This document shows positions 35,425 to 46,299 of a stretch of 64,000 nt of DNA, in pieces. Position 1 is the stretch's first letter. Each line of letters begins with the position of its first letter. Both the position numbers and the translations under genes were made by a program. Source of the stretch: Benincasa hispida (Eukaryota; Streptophyta; Magnoliopsida; Cucurbitales; Cucurbitaceae); assembly GCF_009727055.1 (NCBI RefSeq), contig NC_052356.1, forward strand, positions 14,677 to 78,676. Direction: 5' to 3'. The notes below the pieces were generated by a model that worked only from the letters and a program-made list of their open reading frames with translations, did no database searches and had not been told where the DNA came from.

Positions 35425-36249
35425 TGTTTGATATACCTTAAAATTTCAACTTCAAACTCTTTGTGGTTTGTTCTGGAGTCTTAATTCTTCATCGATAGCC
35501 CGAATTCACTCGTGAACTGAACCTTTGGTCACTTTTTCCCTTCTCCGGCCTTATTTCAGTGAGACCATCTTTCGATAGTGTCACCTCTCAATATAGACTC
35601 TAAGAGCTTTCCAACAACACCAAGATCTCTCAATTTGCATGGAGGAATTGTTCAAACTGAGCTTTTGAAGTTCAACCTCCCTTTTATATTGCTTCCCACC
35701 ATTTACCACTAAAGCCTAGCATGACACCTCTAGCTTAAATGGATTTAAATCTGGTGCTTAGGATAGCTATTGCCTCTTAATTGGTGGTTAAGACTAATTA
35801 GCTCATCTACTATTGACGCATGCTTCCAACTAGGTTTAACGCACCCCTTAGTTCTCACGCAAACCTTTACCAATGTATGTGTTTTGTGCCTTGGCCTCAT
35901 CTCGGCCTCAATCACCACACATTCAGCCCTTTTAGCTTTGTAATGCCTGACCCATGCAAGCTCTACTCATCGCATGACAAGCTTGACCAACGCACACCCA
36001 GCCTTACTCTAGCACACAGCTCTAACACATATTGAGTAGCTAGTGCTCAACGCCTAAACTGGTCCGCTCGCACGTAGGCCTCAATCGTTTAGCTCAGTGC
36101 CCATCGCATAACTCTTGTTGTCGCTCATCATGTATCTCTCGCTGTCGCTCATCGCGTATCTTTTACCGTCACTCATCGTCTAGCGCTCATGCCTATCATG
36201 TAGCACCATCGCTTAGCGTTCATGCTTATCGTGTAGCGCCATCGCCTAT
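35425..36249 (-). repeat. Family-H LTR, left part
   Basis: This is the outer portion of a minus-strand Gypsy-type LTR ending (in its own sense) in ATCAAACA at 35425. A TATA box, ATATAAAAG on the minus strand, lies at 35681-35689. The part 36070-36249 is made of degenerate repeats of CTCATCGCGTA and GTGTAGCGCCATCGC. The LTR is split at CCTAT (36245-36249) by element A1 and continues at 43695. Confidence 0.75.
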
Positions 36250-38040
36250 TGATAACTTGTAAAAATACAAGTTATTTATGCCACCTTATCTAGATATTAC
36301 GGCCAAAAGTTAGTAATTATGCGGCAATTGTATGAAAATTAGCCTAGTATTGCAATAATTATAAATGTTTGCAATTACACCCACTAACACCAAAAAGATT
36401 GAAGATAAGCCGAACTTTACTCTGTTTTGCAAGAGACCAAGTCACTGCTTGCGCTCAAGGCTCACAAGAGACTAATCAACGCATCTCTGTCACATTGCGC
36501 CCGTCAATCAACAATGAAGAGACGAATATCGCAATGGCGGCACAATGCGACAATCGATCCGAGAGCTGTGTTTCAACCACATGCGGTAATGAAAACAAAC
36601 AATGCATGTGAATCTATGATCGAAAGATGCAGCTGAGCAACACAAGAATGGAGGATTGAGACATGTGTACAATTAACGGTTGTGCATAATTGACGGTCTG
36701 ATTGCATAACAGAAGGAATAATATCCCTCCATCTTCGGAAATACCATAACCATGAGTGGGGACCACAAAGCCGGAGTCAAAGATCTGCACCTACAAATAC
36801 CCCATTGATTTCAGAGAAAAATATGGTACTTGTACGGGGCTAAGTGCTGCTAAATTGTAGAGAGAAGGCTGAGCCGAGTGCTTAAAAAAAGAAATCTGGG
36901 AAGAAGACGAGATAAGGCCAAGAGGTGAATCTCAGATCCAACCTGCCAAACACCCGATCGAAAGCTCTGTTCAAAGATCCCTGCTACCGGTAGAGCAAGC
37001 CTGAGAGGGAAGCTCTTCCTATCATCAAATCCATCCTATTCGGTAAGCAGATCTCCATCGCATTTGGGTTAAGACATTGGCACTATTTGTATCTGTTCTA
37101 TCTCTCTTTCATTGTGTAATTCATGTTTTCTTTATCTCTTCATTCACACACTATGTATCAAATGCTTAGTAGAAATATTAAATGCTTCGATAAATTCCAT
37201 TTACCATTTTCTATCTATTTCTGTTCACCCACCAATCACTTTCTCCATCATATCTTCTTAATCCTCTAATGAGCAATATGAATCACTAAGAACTTAATCT
37301 GTATTAAAGATATAAAATACGTTTAGCTAAAGCATGCTAGACGACATCTTCACCTGTGAGAGCAGAAGTGAAGGTGTCATTCTGATCTATCGAGAGAAGG
37401 TCAGAAGAATGCGTTAAGTAAAGCGAGTAGTACATTCAGACATGGAAGCAACCTTGCATTCATTACGTTAGTCTCTATTTCACCATAGACATGTGGGAAC
37501 GCGGCCGATCACTGAAAGGTGTACACCAAGAGAAAAACGAAACAGTATTTGTACCTTCAATCCAATTAAGAACTTGCGTTGTTTATATTATTTGTTTTTC
37601 TCTTTCTATTGTGTTCATAAGACTTATCGCCGCATCCCATGACTTTGCATAACTTTCACAGCCAGCCTTAATCCCAACAACTTGTACATGTAGTCTGTAT
37701 CTTCTATCATCTAGTTTAGGTTTACTGTCTTTTTATGTTTTTATCGCATCTGTACTGCTTTCCTTTATTTTATTGCAATTTATATACTTGTACAAACACA
37801 CTTTTAAAGATTGAAAACCTGGTCGCATGTATCATGAACATACCACAATAACCAAAACCAGTCCCTGTGTTTGACCTCGGATCACACCGAGAAACTTGTG
37901 GTGGAATTACACTTGGTTCCATTGTAAGGAAACTTGTGATAACGCATGGCATACTACATGAACATCCATAATTAACGCATAATTAGACGTAGTATCGCAT
38001 CGTTGTGAGCAATTTATATCATCCATCCAAACACGTCACA
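36250..38040 (+). repeat. Element A1 5' LTR
   Basis: 1,791 bp from TGATAACTTG to CACGTCACA. The TATA position reads CTACAAATA (36791-36799) against CTATAAATA in the A0 LTR, so the promoter is probably weakened. The first 28 bases form a perfect 9-bp hairpin. Confidence 0.95.
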
Positions 38041-38046
38041 TGTTTA

Positions 38047-38064
38047 TGGCGCCATTGCTGGGGA
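38047..38064 (+). other. Element A1 primer-binding site
   Basis: TGGCGCCATTGCTGGGGA differs from the tRNA-Asp complement at two positions. It starts six bases after the LTR. Confidence 0.9.
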
Positions 38065-38140
38065 CTATGGTTAACGGTATATTGTTTGAGTGTGTTTTTG
38101 GTATTTTGCAAGATAGATCTCATTGAACTGGTTGTTCAAC

Positions 38141-39645
38141 ATGGAGAGCAGCCTGACGGTTTATGAGCCTGGTGCTGAACCGGAATTCTTAGCTGACCCT
38201 GAGATCGAGTGAACTTTCCGCACAAGGGTACGTCAGAACAGAATTCGGCAAAAGAAGGTAGCCAGCATGGCAGACAATAACAATAACGCGGTTCTAGTGG
38301 TAAACCAAGGGGCTGTTTGACCGGCTCAGTATCCTGTCTTCTTGGCAGCTGATCGCAACATCCCAATGCGTAATTATGCAGCACCCAACTGTATGATTTT
38401 TATCCTAGAATATCGAGGTCGACTGTTGAGGAGAATGCACACTTTGAGATCAAGTCGTTCATGTTGTAGATGATTCAAAACGTCGGACAGTTTGGGGGTC
38501 TGCAAGGTGAAGACCCACATGCCCACCTGACCAGTTTTGTCAAAATGTGCGGAAATTTCTCCTTACCTAGCATCACCCCAGAAAATATAAGATTGTATCT
38601 ATTCCTTACACCTTGAGGGATGAGGCTAAGAGGTGGGCTTATTCATTGGAGCCCAACGAGATCACTTCATGGGAGCAGTTGTTGGAGCGGTTCATGAAGA
38701 AGTTCTTCCCACCTGTCGTCAATGCAAGAAGACGAAAGGATGTGTTGAACTTTGAACAGAAGGAAAATGAGACCTTGGGCACCGCCTGGGTGCGATTTAG
38801 AAGATTGGTGAAAAATTGCTCGCATATCGGGACTTCTGATTGCATCTTGATGGAAACATTCTATAATGGCATGAACAGAAGGCAACGCTGGTTGTTGTTG
38901 ATGCCTCCGTGGCAATGAGGTTTTATGGACAAGACATACAATAGAGGCCAAAGTCATCCTCGACTGCATCTACAAAATATGGATGACTGGATAGATGATG
39001 GAATATGGAGGCGAGGTGTCGATAGAAGAAAAACTGAAATAGCCATTGTCCCTGGGGAGACAATGACCATGTTGGCCGCCCAGATTGCCACGCTGACCTC
39101 GATCCTCCAATCAATGGCAATTAATCAAGGAGCTATTGCTCCACAATCAGCGCAACCCGCTGCGCCGGCTCAAGTGGCCGCAATCAGTTGTGTCAACTAT
39201 TGAGGGGGCTCACGGAGCTGATGGATGCCCATTGAATCTTCAGCAATTATGTGTTATCCAGAGCAACCCCTTTAGTAACACCTACAATCCGGGCTGGAGG
39301 AACCATCCTAACTTCGGTTGAGGTGGCAATCCTAACCTAGGGGGGCTAACGAACCATCAAGGGGGCAGTAGAGAAAATCCTCTATTTCACCACAATCAGG
39401 GGCAATCAAGACCGCATAACCAACAACCATCGTCATCATCTAACACCTCGGGAGGCTTGCTAGAAATGCTGCTGAAGCAATATATGGATAAGAATGATGC
39501 AGTAATGCAAGCATAAGTGTCCTCTATAAGGAATCTGAAGATCCAAGTGGACCAGTTGGCCTCTAAGCTAAGAAGTCGAACACCTGGAACACTGCCCAGC
39601 AATTCAGAAGCCCCGGGATCTACAGGGAAGAAGCAATGTCCTTAA
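38141..39645 (+). pseudogene. Element A1 gag
   Basis: The start codon at 38141 opens 23 codons before a TGA that was probably CGA. Capsid blocks follow: RNYAAPN (38365), GEDPHAHLTSF (38510), then the open frame 38613-38918 with AKRWAYSLEPNEITSWEQ, FMKKFFPPVVNARRRKD and WVRFRRLVKNC. The zinc knuckle region near 39190-39230 is broken by a frameshift, and one Cys reads Tyr. GCPLNLQQLCVIQSNP and YNPGWRNHPNFG (39224-39319) are standard for Athila/Tat gag. The tail LLEMLLKQYMDKNDAVMQA ends near 39645, where pol would start but does not. Confidence 0.9.
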
Positions 39646-40463
39646 AGGCATTGAGTAGGCAAGCCTGACTGCCTACGAAGATCTGGATTCCGATCACCAA
39701 AGATAACGTAATTTTCGGTCCATATCTCGATACTATGTTTAAAATTTCTTTATTGAATTCCTGTCTCTTTAAATTCTAAATTCTGTCTTAAATGCTTCAT
39801 TTAATTCAAATTTTGACTTTATGAATTTATTTCTCCATTTACTTCTGTGCATTTAATTTGGTCCTTCTTTAATTGCTTGACTTTTTGTACTCATTGCATG
39901 TGCTTTAAATTGTGAATGATTGAGTAGTAAAGGAAAATGTATTGCCACAAGTCTCAACACTTGCGCTGATGAAAAAAAAAGGAATAAAACAATTAATAAC
40001 AAGAAAGCAAGACGATAATGGATGCATCTCAAACCAACTAGGAATGCCTTGCGTTCACCAAACTCAACTATGTTGAGTTAAGGGGTGTGTTGCGCTCGCA
40101 TGTGTCCTTTGCCTATCCTTAGCCAAATGCACTATGTTGAGGTATCCTCCAGAAATGCATTGGTTAAGGGGTGTGTTGTGAAGATATATGCGTTGTTGCC
40201 CGTCCTCTGCAAAGATATAGTTGCATTCGTGAACACAATGCGTTATGCTTTATCAATTGTCCATCCAAATAAAATATTAAAGAAAAAGTCGTTTGGCAAT
40301 GTGGGAAGAAGTCCAATCGATTTGTATCCCCAAGCAAATATGACTTTGCAGATGAAAGGACGCTTTATCTAAAAATCCATAAATGAGGGAGGTGGAACGA
40401 CGCGCCTGTTGAGATGCTCGAGGCAGTCGCCATGAAAATCGCGTGGGCCCCACCACGACCCAA
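39646..40463 (+). other. Element A1 region between gag and internal promoter
   Basis: Non-coding. Its first 75 bases (GCAAGCCTGACTGCCTACG onward) match what follows gag in element I. The part 40050-40240 holds about three degenerate copies of a 60-bp unit (GGGGTGTGTTGCG ... CCTCTGCAAAGATATAG) related to the array at 46030-46297. Confidence 0.7.
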
Positions 40464-40476
40464 CCTATAAATATAG
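40464..40476 (+). promoter_or_regulatory. Internal TATA promoter in element A1
   Basis: CCTATAAATATAG sits in a block (40385-40520) that aligns with 45790-45900 on the minus strand of element I: CTCGAGGC, CCATG, then ACCTATAAAT. The downstream ACCCTA-rich leader also fits a plant transcription start. The LTR TATA boxes of A1 are in different sequence, so this is a separate promoter. Confidence 0.6.
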
Positions 40477-41148
40477 CCTCCCCCTTCGTTAGAAATCTTT
40501 TACCCTACATTGGCAAACTCAAAAACCCAGCGTTTTGAATTTTGAATCGTTCTTTCTCCACAGAAACTCTAACTCTCCTCAGACCCTTCCAAGCTTTTTT
40601 TTCCTGCACCACCTCAACATCCCCCACTGGATCCCCCTGCTCCTCAGCCTTAATGTTTACTCTTTCTTCCAATTTGAATTTTTTTTTTTTTTTTTTATGT
40701 GCCATTCATTATTTGTATTCAATTCTTTATTATTTGTAAGAATAATAAAATTCTTTGACTCTTGTTACAGGCAATGGAAATTTTTTGTAATGCGTTCATT
40801 TGTTAATATATTGTATACTTTGTTAATAGTCAATACAATCAGAGTATATATTCACTCTACTTTTTCCTTGTGCCTCATTCTTTATCTTCCTTTGTTAATT
40901 TTCGTGACATACTTAGTCTTTTATTTTTACGATCTTCATTGCGTTGCTATGATGTATTATATGTTTACACTTAGAAACATTTCCCATACTTAGTAAATTC
41001 TAACTAACACGTAGTTAAACTCTTAGTTTAGCCAGTACTTTACCTTTTTTATCTTTCAAAGTTTCTGCTCAAACCTTCTTTTTGAAATTTTATTTTAAGT
41101 GTTTGTCTAGTCTATCCAAACAACACAATGAGGACCTTGTTCATCTTT
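40477..41148 (+). other. Element A1 region after the internal promoter
   Basis: The leader after the TATA box runs into CT-rich sequence and a T run (40679-40697). The second reading frame seen in element I is missing or worn beyond recognition. The open frames at 40535-40993 are T-rich and not supported as a gene. Confidence 0.5.
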
Positions 41149-41870
41149 AAATTTGGGGGTGAGGAAGGTCTGAGCAGATAATATAAAAAAATAGCAGTAT
41201 TTAAGAAAATGCGTCCATTTATATATATTATATATATATTAATAAAGTTATGCAAAACTCCGATGTTAGCGCAAGGGAAAATTTTCAAAAGCTCCCAACC
41301 TGATAAGAGTTTAGTTTGTGAAAGGAACCTGCTCGTAGGTGGATGTTCGTATGACACCCGTAGAGCAAGCCAAAACGAAGGTGGGTTTCCAAGAAACAAC
41401 CGTAATATAAACAAAGAGAAAAATAAAAAGAGTGCAAAGGACAACTCCTCTGATTATCATGAGTTAAAGTTAAAAATGGCACACAACCGTAGTTGGATGT
41501 TCGCATGACACCCGTGGGGACAAGCCACAAAGAAGAGTGTAACCATGATCAACTATCTCTAACTGAATAAATGACGCAAAGTTTTGACTCGCCACATATA
41601 GATACAACAAGTTGTTTTGATAAAGAAAAGATAAACATTCTATTTTGAAAACTAGAAAATTGTCTTTGAGCAGAATTTTGTTACATAGAAGAATAAAGTA
41701 GGCCTTGCTAAGAATTAGCAAGGATAGAAGGAAAGTGTGATATCAAGTAATGTGCCTAAGTGTAACATTCGGAGCAACCAATCATCGCATAAATATAGGA
41801 TAGGAATTGAGCATGATTGCCTTAGTAGAAGATATGCTTGAGGACAAGCATATATCTAAATTTGGGAGTG
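41149..41870 (+). other. Element A1 3' signals: PPT-like, paired motif, hairpin, PPT
   Basis: In order: a hairpin (41125-41140) before PPT-like AAATTTGGGGGTGAGG (41149-41164), the paired 45-nt motif (41336-41379 and 41490-41534), a 9-bp hairpin with AGGA loop (41832-41853) and the PPT AAATTTGGGAGTG (41858-41870). Confidence 0.85.
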
Positions 41871-41910
41871 TGATAACTTGTAAAAATACAATTATCTAAA
41901 TTTGGGAGTG
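41871..41910 (+). repeat. 40-bp duplication of the PPT-LTR junction
   Basis: The end of the PPT and the first bases of the LTR occur twice in a row: TGATAACTTG begins at 41871 and again at 41911, each preceded by ATCTAAATTTGGGAGTG. The 5' LTR has no such duplication. Confidence 0.95.
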
Positions 41911-43694
41911 TGATAACTTGTAAAAATACAATCTATTTATGCCACCTTACCTAGATATTGTGGCTAAAAGTTAGTAATTATGCGTCAATTGTATGAAAAT
42001 TAGCCTAGTATTGCAATAATTATAAATTTTTGAGATTACACCCACTAACACCAAAAAGATGGATGACAAGCCAAACTTTACTCTGTTTTGCAAGAGACCA
42101 AGTCACTGCTTGTGCTCAAGGCTCATGAGAGACTAATCAACGCATATCTGTCACATTGCGCCCGTCAATCAACAATGAAGAGTTGAATACCGAAATGGCG
42201 GCGCAATGCGACAATCGATCCAAGAGCTATATTTCAATCGCATGCGGTAATGAAAACAAACACCGCATGTGAAACTATGATCGAAAGATGCAGCTGAGCA
42301 ACACAAGAGCGGAGGATTGAGACATGTGTACAACTAACGGTTGTGCAGAATTAATAGTCTGATTTTATAACAGAAGGAATAATATCCCTCCATCTTCGGA
42401 ATTACCATAACCATGAGTGGGGACCACAAGGCTGGAGTCAAATATCTGCACCTATAAGTACCCCATTGATTTCAGAGAAAAATATGCTACTTGATACGGG
42501 GCTAAGTGCTGCTAGATTGTAGAGAGAAGGCTGAGCTGAGCGCTTAAGAGAAGAAATCCGGGAAGAAGATGAGATAAGGTCGAGAGGTGAATCTCAGATC
42601 CAGCTTGCCAAACACCCGATCGAAAGCTCTGTGAAAAGATCCCTGCTACCGGTAGAGCAAGCCTGAGAGGGAAGCTCTTCCTACCATCAAATTCATCCTA
42701 TCTAGCAAGCAGATCTCCATCGAATCTGTGTCAAGACATTGGCACTATTTGTATTTGTTCTATCTCTCTTTCATTGTGTAATTCATATTTTCTTTATCTC
42801 TTCAATCACACACCATGTATCAAATGCTTAGTACAAATATTAAATGTTTCGATAAATTCCATTTACCATTTTCTGTCTATTTTCGTTCACCCACGAATCA
42901 CTTTCTTCATGATATCTTCTTAATCCTCTGATGAGCAATATGAATCACTAAGAACTTGATCTATATTAAAGATATAAAATACGTTTAGCTAAAGCATGCT
43001 AGACGGCATCTTCACCTGTGAGAGCAAAAGTGAAGGTGTCATTCTGATTTATCGAGAGAAGGTCAGAAGAATGCGTTAACTAAAGCGAGTAGTACATTCA
43101 CACATGGAAGCAACCTTGCGTTCATTACGTTAGTCTCTGTTTCACTACAGACATGTGGGAGCACGGTCGATCACTGAGAGGTGTACACCAAGAGAAGAGC
43201 GGATGTACCTTCAATCCAATTAAGAACTTGCGTTGTTTATATTATTTGTTTTTCTCTTTCTATTCTATTCATAAGACTTGTCGCCGCATCCCATGTCTTT
43301 GCATAACTTTCGCAACCAGCCTTAATCCCAGCATCTTGTACATGTAGTCTGTATCTTGTATCATCTAGTTTAGGTTTACTGTCTTTTTATGTTTTTATCG
43401 CATCTTTACTACTTTCCTTTATTTTATTGCAATTTATATACTTGTACAAACACACTTTTAAAGATTGAAAACCTGGTCGCATGTATCATGAATATACCGC
43501 AATAACCTAAACCAGTCCCCGTGTTCGACCTCGGATCACACCGAGAAACTTGCGATGGAATTACACTTGGTTCCATTGTAAGGAAACTTGTGACAACGCA
43601 TGGCATACTACATGAACATCCATAATTAATGCATAATTAGACGTAGTATCACATCATTATGAGCAATTTATATCATCCATCCAAACACGTTACA
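41911..43694 (+). repeat. Element A1 3' LTR
   Basis: 1,784 bp ending ACACGTTACA before the CCTAT target. The TATA position reads CTATAAGTA (42452-42460), a different change from that in the 5' LTR. It lacks about 25 bases near 43203 that are present in the 5' copy. Confidence 0.95.
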
Positions 43695-44073
43695 CCTATC
43701 GTGTAGTGCCATCGCCCAGTGCCCACGCTCGCGCACACCTGATTCTAGCGCATGCATGGAAACCTCCAAAACTGTGTTGCCGCAAGCCTTTTCCAACGCA
43801 TGGCTTTTCTTCACTCAGCCACACTTGGCTTCCTTAAATGCTCAACTAACCTCTCAAATGGGTAATGCCAACGTTCTTGGCTCAACTCCAACACCTAGCA
43901 CAAGGCCAATGCATGGGCAAACACTTAGCTAATTTTCTGGCTTCCAACGTATGGGCTACACTTAGCCAATTTTTTAGCTTCACCCAAGAGTCAAGCTTTT
44001 AAACTTAAACATTTTTCTAACTCTTTACTCTTTTTCCTACAATTAAACATTAATCCTCACATTAACCTTATCA
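43695..44073 (-). repeat. Family-H LTR, right part
   Basis: The continuation of 35425-36249 beyond element A1. On the minus strand it starts TGATAAGGTTAATG (44073). With one TSD copy removed the whole LTR is about 1.2 kb. The degenerate GTGTAGCGCCATCGC repeats continue at 43700-43720. Confidence 0.75.
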
Positions 44074-44390
44074 CACCCCCTCCCAGATTACCCACCTAAT
44101 CTAGAAAGAGGCGTGAAGATGCTAAACATCACCTCCCCCGATGACATTTAGCATCTTAATAACCAACTTATCCTGTGCTTAAATTTGAACAGCTACACAA
44201 TAATGATGGATGGGCATTGGTAGAAGGTTTCCCACCCATGCTCCAACACAACACTCGTGATCAGATCTGGTAGTGGCGTTGATACAGGGAAGAAACCCAT
44301 CTCCATCATCATATCATCATTTTCTTTCTTTATTGATGGCGCCTCCTGGTCGACGCAAGCTCGCTGCTCTCAACTTTAGCTTTTCCCTTA
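44074..44390 (-). other. Family-H PPT, hairpin and internal remnant
   Basis: Read on the minus strand, the PPT CTGGGAGGGGGTG (44074-44086) lies directly before the LTR start. Upstream of it is a perfect 11-bp hairpin with arms 44116-44126 and 44147-44157. The next 230 bases show no clear frame. Where family H ends and element I begins could not be fixed. Confidence 0.65.
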
Positions 44391-44393
44391 CCT

Positions 44394-45669
44394 TTAGCAG
44401 ACGCAAGGCGGGATTTTTGTCTTTGTTTGCGTTCCCTTTCCTTGCGTTGCTCTTCTTGTTCCCTTTTCCATTCCGCCACTTCTTTTCTCTTGTTTTCTCT
44501 GACGCGCTGCACATTTGCTTTTCGTTGTCTTTCCTTCTCCTCTTTCTCTTTCTTTTCTTTTTTTTTCTTCTCCTCTCATTTCTTTCTCAAACTGCTTCGA
44601 GGCAAGCAAAATGCGTTGCTCATCTTCGAGCCTTCTTATTTCTTCTTCTTCTGCCTTTGCGTTGTCACGGTGCACGTCTTCATCGTGCAGTTTTCTGGCC
44701 AAATCGGCTGATGCGATGATTTGGCATGCACGTGACATCTTTTCTTGCTTCTCCTCTTCTTCGTTTTTTCTTCTCACATCTTCTTCTGCTATGCATTGAA
44801 AAAATAATATATCGCTTGTAGACCCTTGTGGCGCATTCTACTTGCGACGCCGCATCAGAGGGGTAATGTCTGGATCTTCTCTATCTTCAGTCGCAATCAT
44901 TCTGATATACGATGATGAAACTTGAGGTTGTGCTGATGCTTTGACTTGCGTTGACACCCCTGCTTCCACCCTTGCGGTGGTTGATTCTCCGTCAAAATCT
45001 GGGCTTTCCGCCCTCTTCCTTTTCTCCTTCTTCTTCAGGCGCTTCTCTTTTTGCCTGCATTGTTTCTTTTCACTCTTCTTCTTTTCTTTCTGCTCTTTCT
45101 TCAACCGGGCAGCTTCATCTCCTTCCACCCGTTTTTCATTGCTTTTTCTCTTCTTCTTCCCTTCAGCCGTCTCCGGCTGCTTCTTCGCTCCTACCATTTT
45201 CCAAAACGGCCTTGATGGGTCCCTCATTAGAGTCTGTTGGAATAGTCTCCTTAGGATCTGCAATAGACAGGGCCCTTCTCCACAAAGCCTCAACCATTTC
45301 CTCCTCCGAAGGTAGAGGCTGGTTTACAACTCCAGCTTTCGGTAGCCCCCCCTCTCTTTCCATATTACTCAAAATGCTCCCAAATACCTCTTTATCGTCT
45401 CTTCTCTTCAGTTTGCTTTCTGACGAAGGTACTGGGAGTGCCACCTCAGGTCTGGTGGAAGGGGCACTCTCTGTTCTCGGCCCCTCTTGGATGGTGAGTG
45501 GTTTGGCTATAGAGGTCTTTCGTCGGGGTTTTCAGGCCATTCTTTGGGCAGGCTTGGGCTAGGCGGCGAGGTGGCGGCTAGCAGCGAGGAATGCCGCCTC
45601 CCGTGTGGTGACGGGGGCTTAGGAAGGCGATGATGGTAGGGAAGATGAGTGTGAAGATTGTCCGGCCAT
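44394..45669 (-). pseudogene. Element I second frame, Lys/Glu-rich protein
   Basis: A start codon at 45669 lies about 135 bases after the internal TATA box and opens 16 codons before a frame change. The coding signal continues in other frames: 45444-45163 (FGSILSNMEREGG, EEEMVEALWRRALSIAD), 45293-44838 (KKKRKSNEKRVEGDEAARLKK and later basic runs) and 44777-44394 (EEEEIRRLEDEQRILLASKQ-like stretches). The rebuilt order suggests a protein with an N-terminal globular part and a long charged coiled coil. I do not recognise the family. It stands where Athila/Tat elements may carry an extra or env-like gene, but no signal peptide or membrane segment is seen. Confidence 0.5.
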
Positions 45670-45804
45670 GGTTTTAGTTGAGTGAAAGAGTTGGAAATTT
45701 CTTAAGACTTAGGAAGGAAATCGAAAGGGTAATAGGTATGTAGAGAATTGCTTAGGGTTTCTTTCGCGAGGGATTCAAATAAGCTCCTCGGTTGAAGGAG
45801 AGTG

Positions 45805-45815
45805 AGATTTATAGG
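45805..45815 (-). promoter_or_regulatory. Internal TATA promoter of element I
   Basis: CCTATAAATCT on the minus strand, followed by a pyrimidine- and ACCCTAA-type leader and the start codon at 45669. The flanking 100 bases align with the A1 promoter block at 40385-40520. It would drive the second frame separately from the LTR transcript that carries gag. Confidence 0.6.
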
Positions 45816-46029
45816 TTAGGCCTTGATGGGCTTAACGCAATCTTTGCATGGTAGGCCTCGAGATTCTCAAAAAGCCTGCCACCGCGCTCCTCCCATTATG
45901 ATTTAGCAAAAAGGAAGTCCTTTCGTCTGCTAAGTCATAATTCCCTTGGAAGCTTAAACGATTCGACTACTCTCTCGCAAAAATTTATCATTTTATTTTA
46001 TTCGGACGGGCGCAATTTTAAGGATTAAC

Positions 46030-46297
46030 GCAATGCATCCGTTACCGCAAATGCATATTTGCAGAGGTTGGGCACAAGTATGCATTAGCGCAACACACCC
46101 ATCATCGCAGCGCATTTTTGGAGGACGAGCGTACAGTATTTTTACCAGTGCAACACTACCTCGACATAGTGCATTTTTGCTGAGGACGGGCACAGGGTAC
46201 ATATGCGCGCAACTCATTCGTCAATGCAATGCATTTGAGGAAGATGGACGCAAAGTGTATCTATTCACACAAGATACACCCATCATCGCAATGCATA
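46030..46297. repeat. 60-bp tandem array, 4.5 copies
   Basis: Units start at 46030, 46090, 46150, 46209 and 46269 (plus-strand reading GCAACACACCC, then TGCATTTTTG and GAGGACGGGC). Copies are about 65-75% alike by eye, with the period kept at 59-61. It lies 220-480 bases upstream of the internal promoter of element I. Confidence 0.85.
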
Positions 46298-46299
46298 CT

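Larger units (their letters stand above)
36250..43694 (+). mobile_element. Element A1, gag-only Gypsy element (TSD CCTAT)
   Basis: A 7,445-bp copy flanked by CCTAT (36245-36249 and 43695-43699). LTRs are at 36250-38040 and 41911-43694. The internal region has PBS, gag, a repeat block, an internal TATA promoter, the paired 45-nt motif, hairpin and PPT, but no protease, reverse transcriptase or integrase. Gag passes directly into the non-coding part at a point that is also used by element I, so this is an inherited structure rather than a private deletion. It resembles elements described as TR-GAG and would need pol in trans. Confidence 0.93.

Noticed and set aside
44273..45562. Long plus-strand frames rich in Phe, Leu and Ser opposite the second frame of element I
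   Set aside because: They are the antisense of a Lys/Glu-rich region (CTT/TTC/TCT codons). The coding-like order, start codon and promoter are on the minus strand.
46030..46297. CRISPR array or centromeric satellite
   Set aside because: Units are contiguous and diverged, few in number and confined to the element. There are no spacers, and the 60-bp period with 4.5 copies is not a satellite array.
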